A DNA stretch of 64,000 nt from Rhodobacter sp. (GTDB lineage Bacteria; Pseudomonadota; Alphaproteobacteria; Rhodobacterales; Rhodobacteraceae). The position numbers and the translations under genes were made by a program. The stretch spans positions 124,001 to 188,000 of the forward strand of contig JADJAB010000006.1 in assembly GCA_016704435.1 (NCBI GenBank). Direction: 5' to 3'. Position 1 is the stretch's first letter; each line of letters starts with the position of its first letter. A model generated the notes under the pieces. That model saw only the letters and a list, made by a program, of their open reading frames with translations. It had not been told where the DNA came from and made no database searches. Below, one piece after another: positions 9,163 to 18,297 of this stretch.

Positions 9163-10107
9163 ATGAAACTCAGACTCCGTTTTCCCCGCCTGACCCCGTT
9201 CCTTGCTGGCGCCGCAGCCGTCGTTCTGCTGCCGATGACCAGTATCCCGGTGATGGCCGAATACACCCGGCATTGCGACGCCGAGGTTCGGATCGTGCCG
9301 CAGAACGCCAGCCAGACCTATCTGGTCTACAGCTTTTCGGTCCACAAAACCGTCGATCACTATGCTCAGGTCAACCAGGCCCGGCGCGATGCCTGGGCGC
9401 AGATCGTTTCCTGCCTGCGCGACCATTGGGACGAGCGAGAGGGCGACACCTCGCCACGTCGCTGCACTAACCAGTATCGCACCGAGTTTCATGGCTATCC
9501 GTTCAGCAGCCTGAAAGACGAGATGACCCGCGCGATGTGCAACGCAAATCTCGGCGTGCCGAACATGACGGTCGGGGTCGAGTTGTACATCACCGGCGAC
9601 ACCGGCTGCACTCTTGGCGGGTCGCAGGATCCGATCATGATCGGCCAGAACGAACGGATCGTCTGTATGCAGCCAAGCATGGAGCCCAGGTCGGGTGATG
9701 GTGACGAACCGGGTGCGGGCGGTGTCGCGGACGACGAGGCTGCAGAACCGCCGCCGATCGGCGATGGCGGCGGGTCGGAGCCTGTGGACAGAGTCGAGGA
9801 CGAGCCACCTGCCGACGAGGGCACGGACGCGGGCACGGACGAGGGCGCGGTCGAAGACGACGCGCTGCCGGCTGCTGCAACCTATCTGCCGCTCCCGAAC
9901 ACCCGGCTGCCGGGCAACGATCTCTATCTGATCGAACTGGACGCGCCGAACTGGATGCTGTGCCGGCAGGCCTGTACCGAAGACGAACGCTGCGGCGCCT
10001 GGACCTACCGCAAGCCGAACGCAGGCTCCGGGCCGATCTGCCTGATCAAGAGCCGCGCCGGGCTGCCGGTCCCCGACACCTGCTGCCGTTCGGGCGTCAA
10101 GCAATAA
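9163..10107 (+). CDS. Secreted protein with C-terminal PAN/Apple-like domain (copy 2)
   Basis: 314 aa from the ATG at 9163-9165, which follows GGAGAGG; the frame is open further upstream but overlaps copy 1. The signal peptide ends near MAEYTRHCD. It shares with copy 1 the order of cysteines, the YPFSSLKDEMTRAMC segment and the PAN-like end (CRQACTEDERCGAWTYRKP ... CLIK). It differs by an acidic, Gly/Pro/Glu/Asp-rich linker of about 70 residues (near nt 9690-9870), probably an unstructured spacer holding the PAN-like domain away from the N-terminal domain. Tandem duplication and divergence is the simplest origin. Confidence 0.7.
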   Translation: MKLRLRFPRLTPFLAGAAAVVLLPMTSIPVMAEYTRHCDAEVRIVPQNASQTYLVYSFSVHKTVDHYAQVNQARRDAWAQIVSCLRDHWDEREGDTSPRRCTNQYRTEFHGYPFSSLKDEMTRAMCNANLGVPNMTVGVELYITGDTGCTLGGSQDPIMIGQNERIVCMQPSMEPRSGDGDEPGAGGVADDEAAEPPPIGDGGGSEPVDRVEDEPPADEGTDAGTDEGAVEDDALPAAATYLPLPNTRLPGNDLYLIELDAPNWMLCRQACTEDERCGAWTYRKPNAGSGPICLIKSRAGLPVPDTCCRSGVKQ

Positions 10108-10213
10108 CCTGCCGGAGGTCGCCGTCCGGCGAGTGCGGACATGTCCCTGAAAGGGCCGCCAGGACGCGGCCCGATGCCGCCTGCCTTGCGGCGTGACGGG
10201 GCAAACGCATCGC

Positions 10214-10626
10214 AGGTGTGCGGGCCAGGACCCCTATGCCCTGCCTGCCGGTCTCGTTGCCGGTGCCTCTCCCGAGGTGCTGCGCACAATGATCAAGAAA
10301 CGGGTACTCAAGGCGATCAAGGCCTCGTCGAGGGAGGCGGTCTTCTCAAGCTTCCGAGTCGACTTCCCCAGAGGGGGCTTGGCGAAGCGGATGACCAGCC
10401 CGGGCCTTCAGACCCTGCTGGTTGCCTTCACGACCCGTCACCCGCGCCTGCTTGACTGCCTGTGTTCTGACCAGGGTATCGGACTGATGAACATCGGCAG
10501 CCAGATTGCCGCGTTAGTGCAGAACTGGTTCATGAGGAAGGGGAATCCCTGTTCTCTCGGTGCATGACGGTCTCGTCATCGACCACAACCCCAACGGCGC
10601 CGCGGTAAGGGAAATCGCTGCGGCTG
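10214..10626 (+). pseudogene. Fragment of a phage/plasmid-type protein with a C-terminal HDG motif
   Basis: The frame reads QDPYALPAG ... GIGLMNIGSQIAALVQNWF, then continues in another frame as PVLSVHDGLVIDHNPN after a one-base shift near 10540. The pattern (LMNxxSQIA, short gap, PVLSVHDxLVI) resembles the C-terminal part of proteins on plasmids and prophages that I know only as uncharacterised or replication-associated. N-terminal parts are missing, so it is treated as a remnant. The assignment is tentative and rests on motif memory alone. Confidence 0.35.
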
Positions 10627-10917
10627 ATCTCCACGAAACCGGCCGCTAGGCGAACAATCGCGAGGAGAATTCGCACCGACCGTTTCGAAGGCGGGAGCGG
10701 GTGATGCTCCGCTTCCGGCGCATGCGAACGTCGCAGAGTTTTCCATCCGTTCACGCCTCGACGTTCAACCATTTCAACTAGGAGCACCGCCTTTCCAGCC
10801 GACGAACCTTCAAGGCCGACCGCGCCGCCGTTCTCGCCGAGTGGCGTCAGCTCTGCGCCGCCTGACACGTGGTGGGTTGGGCAATCTGGGGAGAGTTCGC
10901 GTCAGTCTGCCAGCACC
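10615..10917 (+). mobile_element. IS6-family remnant: transposase C-terminus and right inverted repeat
   Basis: Reading to the stop at 10863-10865 gives HETGR-stop-ANNREENSH, then PFRRRERVMLRFRRMRTSQ and FNHFN-stop-EHRLSS, ending AEWRQLCAA. This is the C-terminal part of an IS6-type DDE transposase with two in-frame stops (the Trp of GRWANNR and a later Gln are now stops). The Glu of the DDE triad lies in the NNRxEN segment. Beyond the stop, GAGAGTTCGCGTCAGTCTGC... (10891-10917) matches the right inverted repeats seen near 24.5 and 39.4 kb. The left part of the element is absent. Confidence 0.75.
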
Positions 10918-10937
10918 CGTCCCTGGGGTCGTTGATA

Positions 10938-12323
10938 TCAGAGCAATTTGCCCGGATTCAGGATGTCTTCGGGATCAAGTGCCCGCTTGAGGCCGCGCAT
11001 GACGGCAAGCTCGGCAGGGCTTCGCGAGTATTCGATGTATTCCCGCCTCAACATGCCGATACCGTGTTCGGCCGAAATCGACCCACCGACCCTGCGAACC
11101 GGATCGTAGACGATCAGGTGAACTTCATGCGTCGCTTCATCCCGTCGGGGGGCGATGTGATCGGCGACGATATGCAAATTTCCATCGCCGGCATGGCCGA
11201 AGAACAGCGCCCTGATATTGGGGAATCCGTCTTGCAAGGCGCGGCGGCAGTCATTCACGAAGTCCTCCTTGAAGTCCTCCTTGTGGCCAAGGTCGAGGCT
11301 GACATCGAGATTGACCATGTGCGGCATGACGTGCGACAGATTGTGGCCTTCGCGGACCGCCCGGAACGCGTCTGCCTGCTTCAATGACCGGGAGACCGGT
11401 GCATCGGTCAGGATGCCCGCCTCGACGGCCCGTCCAAGGAAATCGCCAAACTCCGCCGCCAGGCCCGACCCGGACATGCCTTCGGTTTCGATGATGACGG
11501 CAAGGGGCGGCGCAGGGGAAAAGAGCCTTGACCCTTCGACACTCTGAAGCAGCGAGAAATAGTCCTGCCACATCACTTCCAGCGCCGAAAGGCCGGGAAG
11601 TTCGGTTCGAGCCAGCTTCTACTGGCGAATGACATCGGCAAACTGGGTCACCGCGCACAGTGCCGCAAAACGCTCGGTTGGCAGGGGGCGCAGGCGCAAA
11701 ACGGCACGGGTGATGACCCCAAGCGTGCCTTCCGACCCCGCGAAGAGCTGTGCCAGATCATAGCCTGTGTTGTTCTTGACCAATTTGCAAAGGCTTGAGA
11801 CCACGGTGCCGTCGGCCAGAACCGCCTCGACTCAGGGAAGATCGTCACGGGCCATGCCGTGGCGGATGACACGCAATCCGCCCGCATTGTTGGCAAGGAC
11901 GCCACCGATCTGGCAACTGCCGCGTGCGCCAAGGTCGATCGGCAACAGAAAGCCCGCTGCCGCTGCAGCCTCTTGCGCCACTTGCAGCACCGTGCCCCCG
12001 CGCAGACTGTCAGGGTTGCCGCTTCGACATCGTCCTCTTCGATACCGGCCAGCCGATCAAGGCTTTGCGCGACTTCGCGCTTGCCCGGCTTGGCGCCCCC
12101 CCGAAAGGCCGGTCATCCCGCCTTGTGGCACCACGGCCTGCCCATGGCGGTGACAGATCGCCAGCGCCGCCGAGACCTCGGCGGTGCTGGCGGGACGCAA
12201 CAGGATGATCGGCCTCTGGCGTCCGATCTCACTTGCGTCCGAGACGGCGCCGTCGGGAACCAGGGCGCCCGACAAGACAGCGCCGGGGCCGGGTGCAGTG
12301 GTCAGATCGGCAATCAGGCTCAT
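10938..12323 (-). pseudogene. FAD-linked oxidase (GlcD/D-lactate dehydrogenase type), multiply broken
   Basis: The N-terminal frame (MSLIADLTTAPGPG ... VPQGGMTGLSGG) shifts at a run of seven C (12096-12102). It continues KPGKREVAQSLDRLAGIEE, shifts again near 12001, then gives LPIDLGARGSCQIGGVLANN. An in-frame TGA follows RDDLP (about 11833) and a TAG follows DVIRQ (11619-11621). The last 212 codons are intact: VNLDVSLDLGHKEDF, the FGHAGDGNLHI segment, SAEHGIGMLRR and LDPEDILNPGKLL. The total of 1386 nt equals a normal 461-aa protein, so the two shifts compensate. Four lesions make real decay likely. Its start overlaps the DDAH-like stop (ATGA), so it was once its operon partner. Confidence 0.85.
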
Positions 12324-13249
12324 GCCGCTTCGCGTTTCAGCGCCTGTGCCATGCAGTGGATGCCGCCGCCCGTTTTCGAGATTTCCGACATGTCGATATC
12401 GGCCACCTCGAAGCCGCGCGCCCGCAACTGACCGATCAACGACTTCGAGATGGTCGGCGCGATCACCCTGTCGCGACCCAGCGACATGAAGTTGCAGCCC
12501 AGCGCCATGGTGTCGCGGAACGGCACGTCGATGATCTCGTGACCCTTGGCTTTCAGCCAGTCGACGATCCCCGGCTCGGTGCAGTCCAGACAGACGGCGG
12601 TCAGCTTCGGCGCGATCGGCACCACCATCAGGTCGATATGCACATAGTATTCGTCGATGAAGGCCAGCCGGGTTTCCCAGCCTTCGGCCTTGAACCAGCT
12701 TTCCACCTGCCGCGCGCCCTCTTCCTGGGTGCGCGCACCGCCGCAGCCGATCAGCACGCAGCCTTCTTCGATCACGTTGAAATCGCCGCCCTCGAAGGTG
12801 CCTGCGGTGACCATGTCATAGATCGGGATGCCAAGCTGTTCATAGGTGCGAATGGCGGCGTAATTCTCGCCCCGCCGCCACCAGTTCGCCATCGCGGTGA
12901 TGACCGCGCCGTAGGGCGTCATGACGGAACTGTCGCGGGCATAGACCTGCATCGGCAATTCGGGGCTGGGTGTGTGCATATGCACCTTCACCCCGAAATG
13001 CTCGTAGGCCGAGACCAGTTCGGCATGCTGCGCCTGCCCGACCTGCACATTGCAGGGCGCCTCGCGCAGATGCTTGCGCGACAGCGATGAGGTGGACAGA
13101 TGCCGCAGATGCGCGGGCGATCCGAGGAGAACATCGGTCAACGGGTCGGTTTCATTGCGAAAGCCCCATCCCTCCAACGGCTTGGTGCCGCCCTTGGGGT
13201 TGCGGCGCTGCAGGCTGAAGGGCTCGGAACCATGGCGATAGGTTTGCAT
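12320..13249 (-). CDS. Dimethylargininase/arginine deiminase-family hydrolase
   Basis: 309 aa from the ATG at 13247-13249 (CAGGAGACA upstream). It belongs to the guanidine-modifying superfamily: ARDSSVMTPYG, FEGGDFNVI, DEYYVHIDLMV and GGGIHCMAQ hold the Asp/Glu, His and nucleophile Cys (Cys299) of the catalytic set. Family members hydrolyse dimethylarginine or arginine to citrulline, or transfer amidino groups. Sequence alone does not settle which; a DDAH/arginine-deiminase-like hydrolase is the best call. It lies 17 nt after the M20 amidohydrolase gene and overlaps the broken FAD oxidase. Confidence 0.82.
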   Translation of the reverse strand: MQTYRHGSEPFSLQRRNPKGGTKPLEGWGFRNETDPLTDVLLGSPAHLRHLSTSSLSRKHLREAPCNVQVGQAQHAELVSAYEHFGVKVHMHTPSPELPMQVYARDSSVMTPYGAVITAMANWWRRGENYAAIRTYEQLGIPIYDMVTAGTFEGGDFNVIEEGCVLIGCGGARTQEEGARQVESWFKAEGWETRLAFIDEYYVHIDLMVVPIAPKLTAVCLDCTEPGIVDWLKAKGHEIIDVPFRDTMALGCNFMSLGRDRVIAPTISKSLIGQLRARGFEVADIDMSEISKTGGGIHCMAQALKREAA

Positions 13250-13266
13250 ATGGGGTGTCTCCTGTT

Positions 13267-14850
13267 TCAAGCGCCGGGCATGGCAGAGGGGATCCACCAA
13301 TCGCGCCCGCGCGGGGTTGTCACATATTCAGGCCAACGGAAATGGATCGGCGCGGGGTAGTCGCACAAAGGTGGCATCCAGGCGGTGCCGCCGACACCGC
13401 CGCCGGTGCGGTCCTTGAACTCGGCCATCGCCGTGTCGCGGGCGCCCGCGTCTTCCAGCAGACGCAAGGCCGACAGCGCCAGGATCTTGGCCGCCGTCTG
13501 CACCATCGGGTCGATGGTGGCCGGAATCCCGCCCAGCGCGTTCATCACCCAGGCCGGATAGGCCATGCCTTCCGGCGCCTTCAGCGCCGGGCGCGCCACA
13601 TAGAAACGTGCCGTCGGTGCATGCCAGGTCATGTCGGTATAGTCGTCAGAGGTGGAGTTAAGCTGCGACGGCGGCAGATCACGGCGCAGGATTGCCTCGG
13701 CCTCTTGCGGTGCGATCAGGCGGCTGAGTTCATCAATGAAGGGCTCTGCCATGGGCGCGATGCCAAGCGAGGTCTGAATCTCGCGCGCGATGGCCTTCGC
13801 GGCCTCATCCCAGACCGGGGCGCCGACCGCTTGCATCGCCTCCCAGACCGTTGTCGCGATGGCGTGATTGGCCAGCCCGTGGCGCGATTTGCAGACCCAG
13901 TGCCGCTCGTACCGGCAGCCGGTCATCGCGGCGGCGGCGGCGGCGTTGCGGTCCAGCACCACGGTCACCTGTTCGGCCATCGCAACGGTGGGCACGCGGA
14001 TCATGTATTGCACTTCGGCCAGCCCGGCCGGCAGGTTGTCGGCCGTCGCCTGTCCCGCCGTCAGGATCGCCTCGGAAATCGACCAGCCGCCCTGATGCGG
14101 CAACATCGACTCGCGCAAGGATTTTGACGACTGATACATCAGCATCAAGGCGTCATTCGCCCCCGGCGCGCGGACGGCGGAATGCGATTGCGGGATCGGC
14201 GCGCCATCATGCGTCCCCCAGCCTTCCGGGGCGTCGCAGACAAAGCGGTAGACCATCGCGTAGGCCGCCCCGCAATGGGTATCCCAACGCACGGTATTGC
14301 ACATCGGCAGCATGTAGAACGGATGGAACGACAGGATCGCCGCCAGCCCGTCGTAATACCCGGCCGCCGCATGAATAGGCTTTGATCCGCGCATCTTCTC
14401 GGCCGGCTCGCCGGTAAACCGCAAGCCGCCGGGGATACCATGCTTGATCATCGCGGCCTTGATCGCCAACAGCGCGCCAAGGCCCGCCATCCCCAAACCC
14501 GAATGCGGATCGGTATGCCCGCCTGCCTGATAGCCCAGCCCGGCCCGAGGCTCTCGCCGCGTCGACGCCGCCTGACAATTGCCCGGCACCGCATCATATT
14601 CGGCGTAAAGCCCGATGATCGGCCCATCGCCATTCGACCAATCGGCACAAAAGGCAGTCGGCATCCCGGCCGATCCTGCCTCGACGGTAAAGCCCTCGGC
14701 GCGCAGCCGATCGACATACCACTCGGCCGAGCGGTATTCGCGCCAGGCGGTCTCGCCATGTTCGAAGATCGTGGCGGTCCACTCTGACAAGGTGGCAGCA
14801 CGTGCCGTGATATCGGCGGCAGCAAAGGTCTGGGCAGGGGAAAGCGGCAT
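13267..14850 (-). CDS. M20-family amidohydrolase (AbgB/aminoacylase-like)
   Basis: 527 aa from the ATG at 14848-14850 (AAAAGGAT upstream); longer readings to 14952 overlap the control region. It shows the M20 metallohydrolase pattern: IIGLYAEYDAVPG, GHTDPHSGLGMAGLGALLAIK, FTGEPAEKMRGSKPIHA, and a lid-region dimerisation domain. The C-terminal part holds NSTSDDYTDMTWHAPTARFY. AbgB-type members cleave amide bonds of aminobenzoyl-glutamate or N-acyl amino acids. With the guanidine hydrolase downstream, the substrate may be an acylated guanidino or polyamine compound; that is inference. It is divergent from the LysR gene. Confidence 0.8.
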   Translation of the reverse strand: MPLSPAQTFAAADITARAATLSEWTATIFEHGETAWREYRSAEWYVDRLRAEGFTVEAGSAGMPTAFCADWSNGDGPIIGLYAEYDAVPGNCQAASTRREPRAGLGYQAGGHTDPHSGLGMAGLGALLAIKAAMIKHGIPGGLRFTGEPAEKMRGSKPIHAAAGYYDGLAAILSFHPFYMLPMCNTVRWDTHCGAAYAMVYRFVCDAPEGWGTHDGAPIPQSHSAVRAPGANDALMLMYQSSKSLRESMLPHQGGWSISEAILTAGQATADNLPAGLAEVQYMIRVPTVAMAEQVTVVLDRNAAAAAAMTGCRYERHWVCKSRHGLANHAIATTVWEAMQAVGAPVWDEAAKAIAREIQTSLGIAPMAEPFIDELSRLIAPQEAEAILRRDLPPSQLNSTSDDYTDMTWHAPTARFYVARPALKAPEGMAYPAWVMNALGGIPATIDPMVQTAAKILALSALRLLEDAGARDTAMAEFKDRTGGGVGGTAWMPPLCDYPAPIHFRWPEYVTTPRGRDWWIPSAMPGA

Positions 14851-14899
14851 GAGCGCATCCTTTTGGCAAAGCCTATACACGCCGCACAATGCCCCGGAA

Positions 14900-14936
14900 G
14901 TGAAACCTTTTGCCAAGATCAGCAAATAATTTTCAC
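14900..14936. promoter_or_regulatory. Concentric inverted repeats, candidate LysR operator
   Basis: GTGAAA (14900-14905) pairs with TTTCAC (14931-14936), and TTTGC (14909-14913) pairs with GCAAA (14922-14926). The two dyads share almost the same centre (14918 and 14917.5). The site lies in the 147-bp spacer between the divergent amidohydrolase and LysR genes, the usual place for a LysR-type binding site. It is also AT-richer than the surroundings. The function is inferred from position and symmetry. Confidence 0.5.
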
Positions 14937-14997
14937 CATTTCGCTTGTTCACCCAATTCTCCCTGCCCTATGCTTGCGCCTGCAAGACAGGATCAAT

Positions 14998-15896
14998 ATG
15001 CGGGTTCCCTCTACCCAGGCGCTGCGGGCATTGGAGAGCTTTGCCAGACACGGCACCGTCTGGCAGGCGGCCGAGGAATTGAACCTGACTCGTTCCGCCG
15101 TCAGCCACCAATTGCGGATGCTGGAGCGGGATCTGGATTTCGCCATGCTGACCCGCATCGGCACCCGCGTCGAACTGACCCCCCAAGGCCGCGCCTATGC
15201 CGAAGATATCCGCCAGGCCCTGCGCGCCATCGCCGGATCCGCCGCGCGCAACACCAAACGCGGCATCGTGGGCAGCCTGACCGTCAGCAGCGCCCCCGGT
15301 TTTGCCGCCAGCTGGCTGTGCAACCGGCTGGCGCGGTTCACCAGCGCCTATCCCGATGTCACCCTGTCCATCGTCACCCCCGTAGGCTGGGGAGGTCAAA
15401 AACCCCAACGTCGACATCTTCATCACCTATGGCGACGGCGATTTTCCGGAAATGCAGGTCGAACATATCCTGGATGTGGTCAGCACGCCCGGTCTGCAGC
15501 CCGACCATGGTAAACCGGTTGGGCGGGATGCCGGACCCGGTCGACGTGGCGCGTCTGGGCTTGCTGCATCTGGCGGACCACAGGGATTGGGCGGCCTGGT
15601 TCGCCGAAGTCGGGCTTGATCCGGCACTGGCCGCGTCGGGCGTGGTGTTTTCGGACATGCACCTGATCTATGCGGCAGCTTTGGCGGGGCAGGGTATTGC
15701 CATGGGCGACATTGTGCTGTCCGAAGATGCGATGATCAGCGGGCGGCTGGTCCGCCCTTTTGAACAGACCGTCCGTTCGCCCCGCGCCTACTACTTGGCC
15801 GTGCCCTTGGCGATGGCGGAAAATCCCATCGTCGAGGCTTTTCGCAATTGGCTGCGCACCGAACGAGAGCAGAGCTTTGCCCTCGCCACGGCTTGA
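14998..15896 (+). pseudogene. LysR-type transcriptional regulator (GcvA-like), two frameshifts
   Basis: It starts MRVPSTQALRALESFARHG with a typical winged helix-turn-helix (AAEELNLTRSAVSHQLRMLE). The effector domain continues in frame to LSIVTPVGW. The frame changes near 15380-15392 (now VKNPNVDIFITYGDGDFPEM) and again near 15490 (now SPTMVNRLGGMPDPVD ... AMAENPIVEAFRNWL), stopping at 15894-15896. Removing two bases restores about 298 aa, the usual LysR length. The first shift is next to a run of five C. All conserved regions are otherwise intact, so sequence error is possible. It probably controlled the divergent amidohydrolase operon and perhaps the ABC transporter downstream. Confidence 0.82.
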
Positions 15897-16003
15897 CCAG
15901 ATGGAGGGTGAATGAGCAATTCTCTTTGTCGTCACGGCGAAAAGAAAACGTTTGTGCGGGGCCCGGGCCCGCCTTTAGGTTTTGAGGAAAGGGGAGTGTC
16001 AGG

Positions 16004-17074
16004 GTGAACAAGGTCAAGGCGGCCGAAATCGGGGCCGAAGGGATTGGCAAGACATTCGGCACCTTCGCGGCGCTGAAAGATGTCAGCCTGACCATCGGTC
16101 GCGGAGAGTTTCTGACGCTGCTTGGCCCCTCCGGTTCAGGCAAGACGACCTTCCTGATGGTGCTGGCCGGCTTTGAGGCGGCAACCTCGGGCCACCTGAC
16201 GCTGGACGGCGCCGACATGACGGGGATGCCAGCCGAAGCCCGCGCCTTTGGCATGGTGTTTCAGGGCTATGCTTTGTTCCCGCACATGACGGTTGAGCAA
16301 AACATCGCCTTTCCGCTGAAGGTGCAGGGGCGTTCCACCAATGACATCACCCGCCGGGTGGCTGAGATGGTCGAAATGGTGGGCCTTGGCGGCCATGGCC
16401 ACAAACGCCCCTCGGGCCTGTCGGGCGGCCAGCAACAGCGCGTGGCGCTGGCGCGGGCCCTGGCCTATGACCCGCCCGTGCTGCTGCTGGACGAGCCGTT
16501 CTCGGCGCTGGACAAGAACCTGCGCGGACAGATGCAGGACGAAGTCCGCCGCCTGCACCGCGAATTGGGCACCACCTTCGTTTTCGTGACCCATGACCAG
16601 TCCGAAGCCCTGGCCTTGTCCAGCCGGGTGGCGATCTTTGAACGCGGCGTCTTGCAGCAAGTCGCTGCCCCGAAACACGTCTACGAACGTCCTGCAAACC
16701 GCTTCGTGGCCGAATTTCTTGGGGATATCAACATACTGCCCCTGTCTGACGTAACAACCTCGGGCAGCGGATCAAAGGCAACCTTCGAAGGGCAAAGCCT
16801 GCAGATCACTGGCGATCCCGGTGCCCCCGGCCAGTCGCTGGCCGTGCGGCCCGAACACATGGCGCTGCAGATGACAGCGCCCGCGGGCGGCAATGCCATC
16901 GCGGCCAATCTGCGCGACCTGACCTATCTGGGGGCCCAAACGCAGTTGACCCTGTCGACACCCGGAAATGTACCCTTGATGCTGTCGATGCCCACAGCCG
17001 CCCTGCCCTCCGGTCTGACCCCCAACGCCCAGGTCTGGGTGGCTTGGCCCGACGACCAGGGACGCTTTCTTTGA
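16004..17074 (+). CDS. Polyamine-type ABC transporter ATP-binding protein (PotA-like)
   Basis: 356 aa, starting at GTG 16004 with GGAAAGGGGAG upstream. Walker A is GPSGSGKT (41-48), the signature LSGGQQQR lies near residue 140, and Walker B is VLLLDEPFSALD. The last 100 residues form a TOBE regulatory domain, as in spermidine/putrescine and other CUT1/MOI-type importers. It energises the two permeases at 18298 and 19116. The order ATPase, binding protein, permease, permease in one direction indicates one operon starting here. Confidence 0.9.
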   Translation: MNKVKAAEIGAEGIGKTFGTFAALKDVSLTIGRGEFLTLLGPSGSGKTTFLMVLAGFEAATSGHLTLDGADMTGMPAEARAFGMVFQGYALFPHMTVEQNIAFPLKVQGRSTNDITRRVAEMVEMVGLGGHGHKRPSGLSGGQQQRVALARALAYDPPVLLLDEPFSALDKNLRGQMQDEVRRLHRELGTTFVFVTHDQSEALALSSRVAIFERGVLQQVAAPKHVYERPANRFVAEFLGDINILPLSDVTTSGSGSKATFEGQSLQITGDPGAPGQSLAVRPEHMALQMTAPAGGNAIAANLRDLTYLGAQTQLTLSTPGNVPLMLSMPTAALPSGLTPNAQVWVAWPDDQGRFL

Positions 17075-17123
17075 AAGACCGCCCGCAAAACAAGAAAAAA
17101 CCTGCCAACAATGGAGACAGAAG

Positions 17124-18239
17124 ATGACCAGCCCGTTTGAGACCGATCAGATTGATATCCTTGCCGACAAGGCCCGCGCGGGGCAAATCTCGCGCCGCCG
17201 CTTCACCCAGCTTGCCGTGATGCTGATGGGCACTGCCGCCGTCGCCGCGCGCGGAACGCCGGTTCTGGCCGAGTCCGGCGAACTGGTGTTCGTAAACTGG
17301 GGCGGCGATGCGATCACCGCCTATGATACGGCCTATGGCGTGCCATTCGAGGCCGCCACCGGCATCAAGGTCCTGCAAGACGGCTCCGGCCCCAGCGAGG
17401 GCGCCATCCAGGCCCAGTTCGAAAGTGGCAAGCCCACCTGGGACATCGTCGACGCCGACCCGTTCTCGGCGCAGGCTTTGGGTCGCAAGGGCATGATGGA
17501 ACCGATCGACTACAACGTCGTCGACAAGGCCAAGACCCGCGAAGGCTTTGGCTGGGAATATGCCGCCTCCAGCTATTTCTACAGCTACATCATTGCCTAT
17601 GACGCCAAGAAGTTCGGCGATAACCCCCCGAAAAGCATGGCCGATTTCTTCGATATCGAGAAATTCCCCGGCAAGCGCAGCATGTATAAATGGGGCGTCG
17701 GCATATGGGAGGCGCTGCTGGTGGCCGATGGTGTGGCCCCGGCAGATCTCTATCCGCTTGATATCGAACGCGCGCATGCCAAGCTGACTGCCTTCAAGGA
17801 AAACGTGGTGTCCTTCTGGGGTGGCGGTGCGGAAAGCCAGTCTGTGCTGATGAACGGCGATGCCTCGATGGCGCTGATCTGGTCGACGCGCGCCAAGATC
17901 CTTGAGACGGATTCCGGCGGCGATATCAAGTTCATCTGGGATCAGGGCCTGATCGCGCCCGGCTCGATGGCCGTGATCAAGGGCAATCCGGGCGGTGCCG
18001 AAGCGGCGATGAAGTTCATCGCCGCAGCGCAGGACCCGGCGGGTCAGGTCATCATGTTCAACCTTCTGGGGCAGGGTCCGTCCAACCCCGCAACCGACGC
18101 GATGCTGCCGCCGGAAGATGCGCGGTTCAACCCGGTCGATCCGGCCAACTTCGCGCTTCAGATCCCGTTGGACATGGATTGGTATGAAGAAAACTACGGC
18201 GCCGCGCTGGACGCCTATCTGGCGATCATCTCTGCCTGA
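17124..18239 (+). CDS. Polyamine-type ABC transporter substrate-binding protein
   Basis: 371 aa with GGAGACAG before the ATG. The N-terminus has a twin-arginine motif (SRRRFTQL, residues 23-30) and a hydrophobic segment ending RGTPVLAES, so export by Tat is likely. The mature protein is a type 1/PotD-like solute-binding protein (GELVFVNWGGDAITAYDTAYG; FESGKPTWDIVDAD; YPLDIERAHAKL; DFFDIEKFPGKR). The ligand is probably a polyamine, a guanidino compound or a related cation, judged from the family and from the hydrolases next door. It is 49 nt after the ATPase and 58 nt before the first permease. Confidence 0.88.
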   Translation: MTSPFETDQIDILADKARAGQISRRRFTQLAVMLMGTAAVAARGTPVLAESGELVFVNWGGDAITAYDTAYGVPFEAATGIKVLQDGSGPSEGAIQAQFESGKPTWDIVDADPFSAQALGRKGMMEPIDYNVVDKAKTREGFGWEYAASSYFYSYIIAYDAKKFGDNPPKSMADFFDIEKFPGKRSMYKWGVGIWEALLVADGVAPADLYPLDIERAHAKLTAFKENVVSFWGGGAESQSVLMNGDASMALIWSTRAKILETDSGGDIKFIWDQGLIAPGSMAVIKGNPGGAEAAMKFIAAAQDPAGQVIMFNLLGQGPSNPATDAMLPPEDARFNPVDPANFALQIPLDMDWYEENYGAALDAYLAIISA

Positions 18240-18246
18240 TTGACCC

Positions 18247-18280
18247 GTCCGCTCCCTGGCCACCAGGCTGGGGGGCGGAC
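18247..18280 (+). promoter_or_regulatory. Intercistronic stem-loop after the binding-protein gene
   Basis: GTCCGC (18247-18252) pairs with GCGGAC (18275-18280), and inside them CCTGG and CCAGG form a second helix. No T-run follows. The hairpin sits between the binding-protein stop and the first permease. In ABC operons such structures often protect the upstream mRNA so more binding protein than permease is made; that role is inferred here. Confidence 0.45.
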
Positions 18281-18297
18281 CACAACGAAGGACCGGC

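Noticed and set aside
18247..18280. Rho-independent terminator inside the polyamine importer operon
   Set aside because: The hairpin is strong but no T-run follows, and the permeases continue in the same direction, so a stability or attenuation element is likelier.
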